A stretch of 64,000 nt of DNA from Candidatus Neomarinimicrobiota bacterium (GTDB lineage: Bacteria; Fidelibacterota; UBA2242; B5-G15). The stretch covers positions 1 through 64,000 of the forward strand of contig JACDNV010000009.1 in assembly GCA_017656425.1 (NCBI GenBank), in the 5' to 3' direction. How positions within the stretch are numbered: position 1 is the stretch's first letter; each line of letters opens with the position of its first letter. Positions 1 through 9,813 of this stretch are shown one piece after another. The position numbers were made by a program, and so were the translations under genes. The notes under the pieces were generated by a model. It was given only the letters and a program-made list of their open reading frames with translations. It ran no database searches and had not been told where the DNA came from.

Positions 1-1
1 A

Positions 2-205
2 ACATATCTCTGGGGAAAGTATTATATAATTGACAAAGAAACTGGTGACCTTATACCAATTGAAGACTTCAAGAATAAAAATTCAAAATATCAAAATGTA
101 GATCTAAGAAAAAAATATCATCCATTTTTCGATATAGTAATTAACCCCAGAATAAAAATTGATTATGATGAAAATACAATTTTTATTAAAAGGGGGAAGC
201 AATGA
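2..205 (+). CDS. 3' end of an unidentified protein (partial)
   Basis: An open frame enters from the left edge and ends at a TGA (203-205) that overlaps the ATG of the next gene in an ATGA junction. About 67 residues are visible. They begin TYLWGKYYIID and end FIKRGKQ, are rich in Lys, Asp, Asn and Tyr, and show no membrane segment and no motif I recognise. The tight overlap suggests co-transcription with the peptidase remnant downstream. The rest of the gene lies outside the window. Confidence 0.6.
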   Translation, partial: TYLWGKYYIIDKETGDLIPIEDFKNKNSKYQNVDLRKKYHPFFDIVINPRIKIDYDENTIFIKRGKQ

Positions 206-842
206 AGAGAAAAGTTAAAATAATTGGATTATTTTTAATAATATTCTTTTTTTCATTTAATGCTAAAGCCGGCTATTTCCCCTTAGAAGGAGGTACACCT
301 GATGATTTTTCTTCGTCATTCGGTCCGAGATGTCTCAATAATAGTTACGATTTTCATGAAGGGCTGGATATAGGAAATGTTGATGTCGGAGATTATGTAT
401 ACTGTATTATATATCTGGATATATACCGCCAGATTTGACTGCTCTGGAAGAGTATTTAAAAGATATGATGGAGATGGATAGTCTGGATTATGAGCCTTAT
501 AAGAATATAGAGAAGAAAATTGTTACGATAAATATACCAGTGAAATTTGCCCTAAAGCCTGCCTATCCAAACCCATTTAATCCTGTTACCACAATACCAT
601 TTGAATTACCAGAAGATTCAAAGGTAAGAATGGATGTATATGATATACTTGGTAGAAGAGTGGTTGAACTGATTCCGCAGGAATCCATATGGACAAACGG
701 TATTTATACAGCTGGATATCATAACATAACCTTGAATGAAGCAAATCTTGCAAGTGGTGTATATATCGTAAGAGCTGAGATGATATCGATGAAAGATAAC
801 AGCAGACATAGCTTCATAAGAAAGGTGATGTTGCTGAAGTGA
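202..842 (+). pseudogene. Remnant of secreted M23-type peptidase with C-terminal sorting domain
   Basis: Two frames make one broken gene. The first (202-438) starts with a signal peptide (MKRKVKIIGLFLIIFFFSF...) and then the opening of a LytM/M23 peptidase domain: SSFGPR followed by DFHEGLDIG, where the His is normally a zinc ligand. It then stops after a short frame-shifted tail. The second frame, open upstream of a TTG at 435, ends in a type IX-like sorting domain (AYPNPFNP, then YDILGRRVVEL, then ASGVYIVRA and RKVMLLK). The body of the catalytic domain, with the remaining zinc ligands and the HxH motif, is missing. This suggests an internal deletion with loss of frame. An active M23 enzyme is not possible as it stands. 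SD-like AGGGGGAAG precedes the ATG at 202. Confidence 0.7.
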
Positions 843-861
843 GAGTGGTTCTATAAATGGG

Positions 862-901
862 GGGGATGGTGAGTTTTTACTCAACATCCCCTTTTATTTT
901 A
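862..901 (+). terminator. Rho-independent terminator after the peptidase remnant
   Basis: A 13-base stem (GGGGATGGTGAGT, 862-874, against ACTCAACATCCCC, 879-891, one mismatch) with a TTTT loop is followed by a T-rich tail (CTTTTATTTTATT). It ends the transcript 20-60 bases after the remnant's stop codon and just before the next ATG at 907. Confidence 0.8.
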
Positions 902-906
902 TTACA

Positions 907-2688
907 ATGAGAAATCTATTTAAATATTTTTTTAACATAATAACATTAATTATAATAATTCTAGTAATCCTGGCTATCGATAACTCTGTACACCATCCCT
1001 ACCATACTCCCAAAAACTATATTTTTATATCTATTGTCCCTCTTGTATGTTTAATTTCTTTAATAATCGGTTTCAGAAGAAATAATTCTCAACTGTCATT
1101 CACGATTATAGAAACACTGTTACTTGTTAGAATAACATGGCTATTTATTACAAATCCAACATTATGGAAAAGTACCAGTTTACTCGGTCACTGGATTATT
1201 TTATCCTTAATAGTTCTAACACTACTTATAAGGCAAATAGCCGATATTATCTTTATAAGAGCGTTTATTACATCCCTTTTCCTCCTCGGGACTATTCAAT
1301 CTATTGTTGGTCTATTTCAACATTTTACAATAAGAGAAGTACCTGAAGGTATTATAAAAACAGTAATGATTGGCACGGTTGGTACTGCAAATGGATATGG
1401 CTCATTTTTAGCTATCTCATTAATTGCTGGACTATACTTATTAGTAAAATATAGAAAAAAGACCTTTGTTTTATCTACTATTATTCCAATACAAATCTTA
1501 ATTCTTTTATCACTTATGCTTAATATGAGTAGAGGCGCTATACTAAGTCTATGCGTATGTATCCTTTTAGTCACTGGTTATATTTTATACAAAAAGTTTA
1601 ATATTAACTTAAATTTGATATACCTTATTTTGCCAGGTTTATTTCTTATTTTTATAATAATTCTTTATAGAATCAATCCAGAATCTGCAAAAGGAAGAAT
1701 AATGGAGTGGAGAATATCTCTTCCAATGTTTATTGAAAATCCGATTAAGGGGATTGGATACGGTAGATATGCGGTTGAATATCTTAATTATCAGGGCAGG
1801 TTTTTTGCCAATGGTAAACATAAGCAACTGGAATATAAAGCAACTAATATCAAACAAGCTCACAATGAATATATTCAAGCTTTTTGCGAAGCGGGGTTGA
1901 TTGGTGGAGCTTTGTTTATATCTATATGGGTAATAGCTATATACAATCTGGCTAAGTTTTCTTTCAATAAAAATTTAAATATAGAATATGTAACTACTGG
2001 ACTTATATTACTTGTTTTATTAATTCATTCGTTGGTAGATACACCACTGCATGTTTTGCCACTCTCTGTGGTTGCATATTCCATTCTTGGTACTGTCCCT
2101 GGGAAAAAGTATGTATTTCATATTTCAGGAAAATTAAAATATTTGATCTTAGCAATACTTATAGCATACACAGGGTATACGTCTCATAAACTTATCTACC
2201 AATATCCTGCTTACAAATACTGGCAGAAAGGTGTATACTTTGCAAATATCCAACGCATGAGACTGGCAGAATATGAATATAGAAGGGCATTAAAAATATT
2301 GAAAGACAATGGTGAGCTATTATTTCATCTAGGTTCTTCACTTGTTATTAGTGGAGATTATACAAGAGGTATTTATTATCTTAATAAATCGAGATTAAAT
2401 TTTAACGACAGAAATATATATCTTTCACTTGCCTTAGCTTATACGAGATTAAAAGAGTATGAAAAAGCTATAAAATACGCAGAAATAGCGCACAATATGT
2501 TTCCCGATCACCTTGCACCGTATCTAATTCTCGGGGAGATATATTACTATACCGGGGATTATGAAAAATCAAAGAAATCTTTGATTAAATGCATAAACAG
2601 AGACACCTATATACAATCAACTGATATTACTCAAATTTCCATGGATGCAAGAAATTTATGGGAAAGATTTTATAATCGTGAACACTAA
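907..2688 (+). CDS. O-antigen ligase (Wzy/WaaL)-like membrane protein with C-terminal TPRs
   Basis: The 593-residue protein has about ten hydrophobic segments in residues 1-430. The Wzy_C-type signature HNEYIQAFCEAGLIGG at about residue 319 is where O-antigen ligases and polymerases carry their conserved periplasmic His. A following hydrophilic region (about 440-590) reads as tetratricopeptide repeats (for example EYEKAIKYAEIA and YTGDYEKSKKSLIKC). Family members join or polymerise undecaprenyl-linked glycans at the periplasmic face of the inner membrane; related proteins glycosylate proteins. The substrate cannot be told from sequence. The ATG follows a terminator tail and has no obvious Shine-Dalgarno. 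The end overlaps the next gene by 11 bases, so the two are probably coupled. The family call is good and the exact role is open. Confidence 0.75.
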   Translation: MRNLFKYFFNIITLIIIILVILAIDNSVHHPYHTPKNYIFISIVPLVCLISLIIGFRRNNSQLSFTIIETLLLVRITWLFITNPTLWKSTSLLGHWIILSLIVLTLLIRQIADIIFIRAFITSLFLLGTIQSIVGLFQHFTIREVPEGIIKTVMIGTVGTANGYGSFLAISLIAGLYLLVKYRKKTFVLSTIIPIQILILLSLMLNMSRGAILSLCVCILLVTGYILYKKFNINLNLIYLILPGLFLIFIIILYRINPESAKGRIMEWRISLPMFIENPIKGIGYGRYAVEYLNYQGRFFANGKHKQLEYKATNIKQAHNEYIQAFCEAGLIGGALFISIWVIAIYNLAKFSFNKNLNIEYVTTGLILLVLLIHSLVDTPLHVLPLSVVAYSILGTVPGKKYVFHISGKLKYLILAILIAYTGYTSHKLIYQYPAYKYWQKGVYFANIQRMRLAEYEYRRALKILKDNGELLFHLGSSLVISGDYTRGIYYLNKSRLNFNDRNIYLSLALAYTRLKEYEKAIKYAEIAHNMFPDHLAPYLILGEIYYYTGDYEKSKKSLIKCINRDTYIQSTDITQISMDARNLWERFYNREH

Positions 2689-4477
2689 GGTTACTTTACT
2701 CGTATTAGCATTATTATTAATATTTAACTGTTCAAAAAAGGGAAGTAATGAAATTAGACTAATTATTTCAGAACCCCTTATAAATAGAGTTTCAGATACC
2801 GTCAGTAATAGACATGATTCTGGTTGTGTCGGGTTCTACAAAAAACATTTTCCTCCTGAGATACTGACAGAAAAGTATTTTAATACAGATTCTTTAAAGA
2901 TACTTAAAAAAATAACCGGTATAAATTGGTATCCTCTTGAGACTGAAGACACAATAATAAACTTTGTAAATATATTCCCTCCTGAAGATGACACAAATAG
3001 AGTTGTATATGTTGCAGAAATAGTAGAATCTAAATCTGATAAAGAAAAAATCTTATCCCTTGGTTCTGATGACGGTTTTATACTTTATGTCAATGGAGAC
3101 TCTGTTGCCAGCTGGCATACAGGGCGGCAGGTACTACCTAACGATGATTTCATCCGTTTCAAACTAAGAAGAGGTAAAAATATACTTTTATATAAAATTG
3201 ATCAGGGGACAGGCTACTGGGGTTTATACAGAAAATTTGTTTCTCAAAATTTAATTAAAAAGACTGCCTACTCCCGTGTAGCCTACTACTTTGGAGACCT
3301 ACCCGAATCCTGTATCCTACCTGATACATCAAAATTCCTACAGCTAAAGTTTAAAAATAAATGGTTCTACGATAAGTTTTTTCATGTAGTAATTGGATTT
3401 AGAGAAATGAATAAAAATGGCAACTACCTTTCAAGAAAAAATTTTATACCTTCCAGGATTCCAGAATGGATAAGATTGCCTGATAAATTTAAGGGAAAAG
3501 TTATTTATGAAATAGAAGTATATGATGTAAATGACAGTTTACTTTATAAAGAGGAAATTCCTATCTTTTATGAAAAAACGGTTAATTATATAATAAAAAA
3601 TATTTTGAATCATAAATTAAATATCGATGATCCAGTGTATATAGCAAGATATAATGCAGTTATGACAATGTTTGATATAATGGATGATTCATATGAAGTT
3701 CAATTTTCAACCAGGATGAAAGCCCATGCTCTATTTGATCTGTATAGATACTACATAGGTTTAAATCCATATACTGGTCTATTTAGTTCAGGGCCTCGAG
3801 TATGGGGATATAGATCCCGGATCGATAGCACAGTTCAACCATATAGAGTATTTATACCTTATAAATTACCATGTAATAAATATGGAAAATTCAATCTCAT
3901 TATAATAATCAGGTGGGCACTACAAAAGGACATAAACTACTGGAAAACGCAAATGATCAGGTCACACTGGCGGACAGCAAAGCGGGTTGAGCTTAGCACG
4001 CAATATCAAACAATACTTGTAGTACCCGGTGGAAGAGGTAAAGAAAACTATACAGGAAAATCAGAGGAAGAGATACCGATAATAATAGATGATATTTCAT
4101 CTATTTTTAGTATTAAAAAAGACAATATATCATTTTATGCTGATAGTGATGCACCAATGCTATTAATTAGTTTGATGAAAAGAGTAAGACTACCCGCTTC
4201 AAACATTGGCTTTTCAAAGCCGATTTTCCCAGATAAAGATAAATACATGATCTCAACTCTGAGATGGATAAAAAAGTTATATCCAGAAGTAAAATGGTAT
4301 ATATGGCAGGCTGGCGAAGATAAGAAAGCGCCAATAAACGTTACTGTGAAATGGATAGATTATATGAAAAAACTGGACTTTGATCTAAGATATTTCATCG
4401 AACCACATTCAAACCATGATGTCTATATAGGTGATCAAGAAAAAGCATTTTATGAAATCATAAATAGATGGGAATAG
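2678..4477 (+). CDS. Lipoprotein with jelly-roll-like domain and alpha/beta-hydrolase domain
   Basis: I choose the GTG at 2678 because it gives a clean lipoprotein signal (VNTKVTLLVLALLLIFNC, with C as lipobox cysteine). An ATG at 2645 would give a longer start without a signal. Residues about 127-180 (SDDGFILYVNGDSVASW, then RRGKNILLYKID) look like a PA14/GH2-type jelly-roll module. From about residue 450 the protein reads as an alpha/beta hydrolase: VVPGGRG (oxyanion strand), YADSDAP with candidate nucleophile Ser near 490, GEDKKAP with the acid, and HSNHD with the histidine. The nucleophile elbow lacks both usual glycines of GxSxG. Its place before a glucuronoxylan locus suggests an esterase or peptidase acting on glycans or glycopeptides outside the inner membrane, but that is inference. 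Confidence 0.6.
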   Translation: MNTKVTLLVLALLLIFNCSKKGSNEIRLIISEPLINRVSDTVSNRHDSGCVGFYKKHFPPEILTEKYFNTDSLKILKKITGINWYPLETEDTIINFVNIFPPEDDTNRVVYVAEIVESKSDKEKILSLGSDDGFILYVNGDSVASWHTGRQVLPNDDFIRFKLRRGKNILLYKIDQGTGYWGLYRKFVSQNLIKKTAYSRVAYYFGDLPESCILPDTSKFLQLKFKNKWFYDKFFHVVIGFREMNKNGNYLSRKNFIPSRIPEWIRLPDKFKGKVIYEIEVYDVNDSLLYKEEIPIFYEKTVNYIIKNILNHKLNIDDPVYIARYNAVMTMFDIMDDSYEVQFSTRMKAHALFDLYRYYIGLNPYTGLFSSGPRVWGYRSRIDSTVQPYRVFIPYKLPCNKYGKFNLIIIIRWALQKDINYWKTQMIRSHWRTAKRVELSTQYQTILVVPGGRGKENYTGKSEEEIPIIIDDISSIFSIKKDNISFYADSDAPMLLISLMKRVRLPASNIGFSKPIFPDKDKYMISTLRWIKKLYPEVKWYIWQAGEDKKAPINVTVKWIDYMKKLDFDLRYFIEPHSNHDVYIGDQEKAFYEIINRWE

Positions 4478-4479
4478 GT

Positions 4480-5519
4480 ATGAAGGCAAAGTTGTATTTT
4501 CCTATGTTAATTACTTCGATTTTTATCCTAATGTGCACACGTAATGTAGAAAAAAATTGTATTTATGTGGATATGAGTAATGAGCATGATAAAAGTAATT
4601 TCATGCCAGAGAAAGGTGACAGTGTATTTATAAAAGTTTATTTTGATAATAAAAAATACAAAATCTTACCAATGTTAGATATTAATAATGATTGGATTTA
4701 TAGCATCCCGATAAGAAAAGTAACAAAGCTATTCACAGAACCAGTTGATACATTAAAATTTACTTTTAAAATAAAACCCGGAAGTTTGCGCTATCTATCC
4801 AACAAGGGAGAAGAAATCATAAGCACCGAAAAGTTTTCCTCAATGACCTTTATGAATACAAACCGGTCTTTGTTTTTAATCAAGCCTACACAAGACTGAA
4901 AGAAGCTGAGATTACATTCACCGTTGGTACCTTTAACCAGCAGATTCTTGGACTATTTAAGCCCGAGGAAGGAGATATTATAGTTGTAAGTGGCAACTTT
5001 TGTGACTGGAGTGAAGAGGGTATTCCTATGGAAGATCCAGACGGTGATAGTATATACACTGCGAAAATTTTAGTCAAATATGATCCAGAAGTACCCGTCG
5101 AATATAAATTCAAAATCTTACCAAATAGAAACATTTCACTTCCAAACAATGGATGGGAAAGTGTTCAGAATAGGATACTGGATGTCAATGGTAGAAAGAA
5201 AATAAAAGCACCATACATTGAATTCGGTGATATAAGAAGGGTAGCAAGATTTATTGTTGATGCAAAAAATCTTATCAGTAAAAAAGTTTTCCTACCCTTA
5301 AAGGGAGACATACTTCAGATAGAACTTAATCTCGATGGCAAATGCACTTTAACTGATGCCTTAACTGCTTCAGAAAATTCAATATATGAGACAGCAGTTA
5401 TGATTCCATTGAAGGTTAAAAAAATAAGATATAGACTTGTAAAAAACATAAATATCCCTTTAACAGACTGGAGAGACATTTTTGTGGGAATCAGGGGTAA
5501 AATTACAAATATAAAATAA
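4480..5519 (+). pseudogene. Lipoprotein with CBM20/48-like domain, broken by a frameshift
   Basis: The first part (4480-4899) begins with a lipoprotein-like signal (MKAKLYFPMLITSIFILMC). The second frame has its first ATG at 5028 but is open and protein-like well upstream (KPVFVFNQAYTRLKEAEITF, then VVSGNFCDWSEEGIPM). The readings join sensibly if one T is missing from the TTTT run at 4834-4837: the text then runs KFFLNDLYEYKPVF without a stop. The middle domain has the pattern of starch/glycogen-binding modules (G-F-x-W...M.D.DGD.IY, then PVEYKFKI). The whole would be about 346 residues. It starts 2 bases after the upstream hydrolase and is likely in its operon. Whether the frameshift is genuine or a homopolymer sequencing error cannot be decided here. 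Confidence 0.65.
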
Positions 5520-5643
5520 AGTCTTCTTATAATAATCCACTTAAAGGATCCACTATTTAACTCGAAACAGAATTCATTAAAAAACTATTTCCATAAATGG
5601 TATATTTATTATAATATTCACTGTTATTTATGGAGAAAAGAAA

Positions 5644-6852
5644 GTGAAAATAACAAATGCAAAGGTAATCGTTACCTCTCCTGGCAGAAATTTCGTCACA
5701 CTAAAAGTATTTACAGATGAGGGAATATATGGGCTGGGAGACGCTACTCTTAATGGCAGAGAAATGGCTGTCGTTTCATACCTTGAAGAACATTGCATAC
5801 CAGCTCTTATCGGAAAGGATCCTATGAGGACAGAAGAAATCTGGCATTATTTTTACAATGGTGCCTATTGGAAACGGGGACCAGTTACTATGACTGCAAT
5901 TGCTGCAATCGATGTAGCCCTATGGGATATAAAAGCTAAAGCTTTGGGAACCCCCCTTTATAATCTTCTTGGAGGAAAAAGCAGGGAAAAAGTATTGGTT
6001 TACACACATGCCTTCGGAAAATCCATTGAAGAAACCATTGAGGATGTTGCACGGAAAAAAGAGGAAGGACTTCTGGCGATCAGAGTACAATCAGGGATAC
6101 CTGGTATCGGAGCAGTATATGGTGTCCCAAAATCAGGCGGAAGATATGAACCGGCAGAGAAAGGATTACCAAAAGAATATACATGGGACTCGACAAAATA
6201 TCTTAATTTTTTACCCACCCTTTTTGAAAAACTAAGGCTTGAGTTCGGCAATGACATACAATTTTTGCACGATGTCCACCACAGACTGACCCCCATCGAA
6301 GCTGCAAGACTTGCAAAAGAACTTGAACCTTATCACCTATTCTGGCTGGAAGACCCTATACCCGGTGAACTTCAGGAAGGATTTCGAATAATCAGACAGC
6401 ACTCGAGAATACCCATCGCCACTGGCGAAGTATTCAATTCAATTTATGATTATACCACATTATTTACTGAACAACTGATCGATTACATACGCATGCCTAT
6501 TACTCACGGCGGTGGAATTACACACCTATTAAAAGTAGCCGCGTTTGCCTCGGTATATCATATCCAAACCGGTTTTCACGGACCCACAGACCTTTCACCA
6601 GTTTCAATTGCAGTGTCAATACACCTTGACCTTGCCATAAATAATTTTGGAATTCAGGAATATATGCCACATGAGGAAATCGTCTTTGATGTATTTAAAG
6701 TAAATTACCATTATAAAAATGGTTACTTTTACATTGGTGATGAACCGGGAATTGGAGTTGATATAGATGAAGAAAAAGCTAAAAAATATCCATATAAAAT
6801 GGCATCTCTTCCAATAAACAGAAGATTTGATGGCACCATAACATATTGGTAA
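5644..6852 (+). CDS. manD: D-mannonate dehydratase, enolase superfamily (ManD type)
   Basis: It dehydrates D-mannonate to 2-keto-3-deoxygluconate in hexuronate breakdown (cytoplasm). The 402-residue length matches the family exactly. Residues line up with characterised ManD enzymes: metal ligands D210, E236 and E262, the catalytic pair Y159 (in AVYGVP) and R147 (AIRVQS), and H212 and H312 (FHGPTDLSP). The N-terminal capping domain (TSPGRNFVTLKV, GRGP-like WKRGPVTM) is also typical. The start is a GTG at 5644 with GGAGAAAAG upstream. Some family members are low-activity gluconate/mannonate dehydratases, so specificity should be treated as probable. It is followed 17 bases later by a GH115 glucuronidase, which fits supply of glucuronate-derived substrate. 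Confidence 0.9.
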   Translation: MKITNAKVIVTSPGRNFVTLKVFTDEGIYGLGDATLNGREMAVVSYLEEHCIPALIGKDPMRTEEIWHYFYNGAYWKRGPVTMTAIAAIDVALWDIKAKALGTPLYNLLGGKSREKVLVYTHAFGKSIEETIEDVARKKEEGLLAIRVQSGIPGIGAVYGVPKSGGRYEPAEKGLPKEYTWDSTKYLNFLPTLFEKLRLEFGNDIQFLHDVHHRLTPIEAARLAKELEPYHLFWLEDPIPGELQEGFRIIRQHSRIPIATGEVFNSIYDYTTLFTEQLIDYIRMPITHGGGITHLLKVAAFASVYHIQTGFHGPTDLSPVSIAVSIHLDLAINNFGIQEYMPHEEIVFDVFKVNYHYKNGYFYIGDEPGIGVDIDEEKAKKYPYKMASLPINRRFDGTITYW

Positions 6853-6869
6853 AAATAAAGAGGAAAACG

Positions 6870-9758
6870 ATGAAAAAGGAAATTTTTTTCACCATTTTCA
6901 TAATCTCAATAATTAATGTCAATACACTTTTATCCGTTGAAAAAAATCCATATATAAAAACTGAGTACAAAAAGGGCTACTTTCCACTAGTAACAAGAAA
7001 ACATGCTACGCCAATTTTAATAAGCCAAAATGATTACAAAAGTATACTAAAAGCAGCTCGTGATCTATCTTTAGATATTGAAAAAGTCACGGATAAAAAA
7101 CCAAAGATTATCTACAATGTAGCAAAAAAAGCAAAAACCTTGATAATTATTGGAAGTTTGGAAAAATCGAACATAATAAAAAGTCTTATTAAATCAAAAA
7201 AAATTGACACCTCTGACATAAAGGATAGATGGGAAACATACAAAATCTGTATTGTTAAAAAGCCTTTTAAAGGTATAAAGGACGCCCTTGTTATTGTTGG
7301 AAGTGACAAGAGAGGGACAATCTTTGGCATTTATGATATATCACTTAATATCGGTGTTTCACCGTGGTATTGGTGGGCAGACGTGCCAATACAACACAAA
7401 GATGAACTATACATACCCTCAGATTTTGTGCGAGTTGATAGTCCAAAAGTTCAATACAGGGGATTATTTATAAACGATGAAGCTCCGGCACTTTCAGGGT
7501 GGGCTTATGAAAAATTTGGCGGTTTTAATCATAAGTTCTATACAAAAGTATTTGAACTTATCCTTAGACTTAAGGGTAACTTTCTTTGGCCAGCAATGTG
7601 GGGAAGATCTTTTTTCGAAGAAGATACATTAAATTTTAAGCTCGCAAACGAATATGGAATTGTCATTTCCACTTCACATCATGAGCCATTAATGAGAGCC
7701 CATGTTGAATGGAGATGGCACGGAGAAGGACCATGGAATTATGAAAAAAATGCAGAAGTTTTAAAAGAATTCTGGAAAGAAGGTGTAGAAAGGAGCAAAA
7801 ATTATGAATGCATTTACACAATCGGTATGCGAGGTGATGGTGATGAGCCTATGACAGAAGGCACAGCCATTAAACTTTTAGAAAGAATAGTAACTGATCA
7901 ACGTAATATAATTCGAGAAGTCACTGGAAAAGACCCCTCAGAAGTTCCACAGGTATGGGCTCTTTATAAAGAGGTTCAGGATTATTATGATAAGGGAATG
8001 AAAGTGCCTGATGATGTGACTCTTTTATTCAGTGACGATAACTGGGGTAATATCCGAAGACTCCCGCCACCCGGTAGCAAACCAAGAAAAGGTGGTTATG
8101 GAATGTATTATCACTTCGATTATTATGGTGGTCCGAGAAGTTATAAATGGCTGAATACAATTCAAATAGAACGAGTCTGGGAGCAGATGCATCTAACCTA
8201 TGTGTATGGTGTTAGAAAAATATGGATTGTAAACATTGGTGATATTAAACCAATGGAATTTCCAATAGAATTTTTTCTCGATTTTGCCTGGGATCCAACA
8301 AGGTGGAATGCCGAAGATCTTCCACAATATTACAAACTGTGGGCAAAAGAACAATTCCCCGATGAATTCGCAGATGATATTGCAAATATTTTAGCAAAAT
8401 ACACAAAATATAATGCCAGAAGAAAACCTGAGCTTCTCTCACCGGAAACCTATAGCTTGTTCAACTACAATGAATTCGAAAGAGTTGTCAATGAATACAA
8501 CGAAGTTGCTAAAAAGGCAGAAGAAATAAACGCCAGACTACCTGAAAAATACAGGGATGCATATTATCAGCTTATTATATATCCAACTCTTGCATGTGCA
8601 AATCTGAACGAGCTCTACTATACAGTAGCAAAAAATAGGTTATATGCTAAACAGACCAGAGCATTAACAAACTATCTTGCGAAAAAAGTAAAAAAGTTAT
8701 TCGAAAAGGATTCTCTGCTTTCATATAAATATAATAAGGAAATCGCTAACAGAAAATGGAATCATATGATGGATCAAACTCACATTGGATATACCAGCTG
8801 GCGAGATCCGGAGAGAAACATTATGCCTGAAGTCTATATGATTGAAAATAAAAATGAACCTGATATAGCAATTATGGTAGAGGGTTCATCAATTCTTCTT
8901 CCTGACAGTGGAAATACAGCTAATCTACCAGAATTCGATAATCTCAATAATCAAACCTACTACATTGAAATATTTAACAGAGGCAAAGAACCTTTCACAT
9001 ATGAAATTGGATATGACAAAAATATTTTAACAGTTTCTGAACCCACAGGAGAAATTACAACAGAAAAAAGGGTTTACCTTTCAATAAACTGGAATAACGT
9101 CCCTGCTGGTAAAAATACTTACAAAATAAAAATAAGAGGTAATGACAAATCTTTTACAATAAATGTTCCAGTGTTCAATTATTCCGGCATCTTACCAGAA
9201 AATTTCGTTGGATATGTTGAATCAAACGGATATATATCGATTGAGGCTCCTCATTATACCAGCAAAGTAGAAAAAGATACAATTAGATGGGTTGTTATTC
9301 CCAATCTGGGCAGAACCAACTTTTCGATAACACCCATGCCGGTAACTGTGTTTAATCTTAATCCAGAAGAAAACTCGCCTCGACTTGAATTTAATTGCTT
9401 TTTTAGGGATTCAGGGAAAGTGGCAGTCTATGTCTATGTATCGCCAACCCAGAATTTCTTTAATACACCTGAGGGGCTGCGATTTGCAATGTCTTTTGAT
9501 AATGAGAGACCACAGGTTGTTTCAATGCATAAAAATGACATAGGACAGGATTGGACTTACCCGATGTGGTGGAATGAATCAGTAGCAAATAACATTAGAA
9601 TTTATAAAACAGAGCATTATCTAGATAGGCCAGGAGTCCATACATTGAAGCTAATAATGGTAGACTCTGGGATTGTATTTCAAAAAATCGTAATTGATAC
9701 AGGCGGTCTGAAAAAAAGCTACCTGGGTCCTCCAGAAAGTTATAGAGTGTGGCAGTAA
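6870..9758 (+). CDS. GH115 family glycoside hydrolase (xylan alpha-1,2-glucuronidase)
   Basis: GH115 enzymes remove (4-O-methyl)-glucuronic acid from xylan backbones. The protein (962 residues from the ATG at 6870, preceded by AGAGGAAAA) has a signal peptide (MKKEIFFTIFIISIINVN). An alpha-glucuronidase N-terminal domain (about 40-190) is followed by the GH115 core, with YRGLFINDEAPAL near residue 197, FLWPAMWG near 237, STSHHEPLMRAH near 270, and YTIGMRGDGDEPM. A C-terminal beta domain (about 770-960, WVVIPNLGRTNFSI and PGVHTLKLIMVD) corresponds to the GH115_C module. A TTG at 6846 would add 8 residues ahead of the signal and is less likely. The secreted product would feed the ManD enzyme encoded just upstream after uronate isomerisation and reduction, but those steps are not in this window. 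Confidence 0.9.
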   Translation: MKKEIFFTIFIISIINVNTLLSVEKNPYIKTEYKKGYFPLVTRKHATPILISQNDYKSILKAARDLSLDIEKVTDKKPKIIYNVAKKAKTLIIIGSLEKSNIIKSLIKSKKIDTSDIKDRWETYKICIVKKPFKGIKDALVIVGSDKRGTIFGIYDISLNIGVSPWYWWADVPIQHKDELYIPSDFVRVDSPKVQYRGLFINDEAPALSGWAYEKFGGFNHKFYTKVFELILRLKGNFLWPAMWGRSFFEEDTLNFKLANEYGIVISTSHHEPLMRAHVEWRWHGEGPWNYEKNAEVLKEFWKEGVERSKNYECIYTIGMRGDGDEPMTEGTAIKLLERIVTDQRNIIREVTGKDPSEVPQVWALYKEVQDYYDKGMKVPDDVTLLFSDDNWGNIRRLPPPGSKPRKGGYGMYYHFDYYGGPRSYKWLNTIQIERVWEQMHLTYVYGVRKIWIVNIGDIKPMEFPIEFFLDFAWDPTRWNAEDLPQYYKLWAKEQFPDEFADDIANILAKYTKYNARRKPELLSPETYSLFNYNEFERVVNEYNEVAKKAEEINARLPEKYRDAYYQLIIYPTLACANLNELYYTVAKNRLYAKQTRALTNYLAKKVKKLFEKDSLLSYKYNKEIANRKWNHMMDQTHIGYTSWRDPERNIMPEVYMIENKNEPDIAIMVEGSSILLPDSGNTANLPEFDNLNNQTYYIEIFNRGKEPFTYEIGYDKNILTVSEPTGEITTEKRVYLSINWNNVPAGKNTYKIKIRGNDKSFTINVPVFNYSGILPENFVGYVESNGYISIEAPHYTSKVEKDTIRWVVIPNLGRTNFSITPMPVTVFNLNPEENSPRLEFNCFFRDSGKVAVYVYVSPTQNFFNTPEGLRFAMSFDNERPQVVSMHKNDIGQDWTYPMWWNESVANNIRIYKTEHYLDRPGVHTLKLIMVDSGIVFQKIVIDTGGLKKSYLGPPESYRVWQ

Positions 9759-9813
9759 TAAACTATTAATTAACACTTTCAAGAAAAATATCATCAGGTA
9801 GTGCCAGTTTCAC

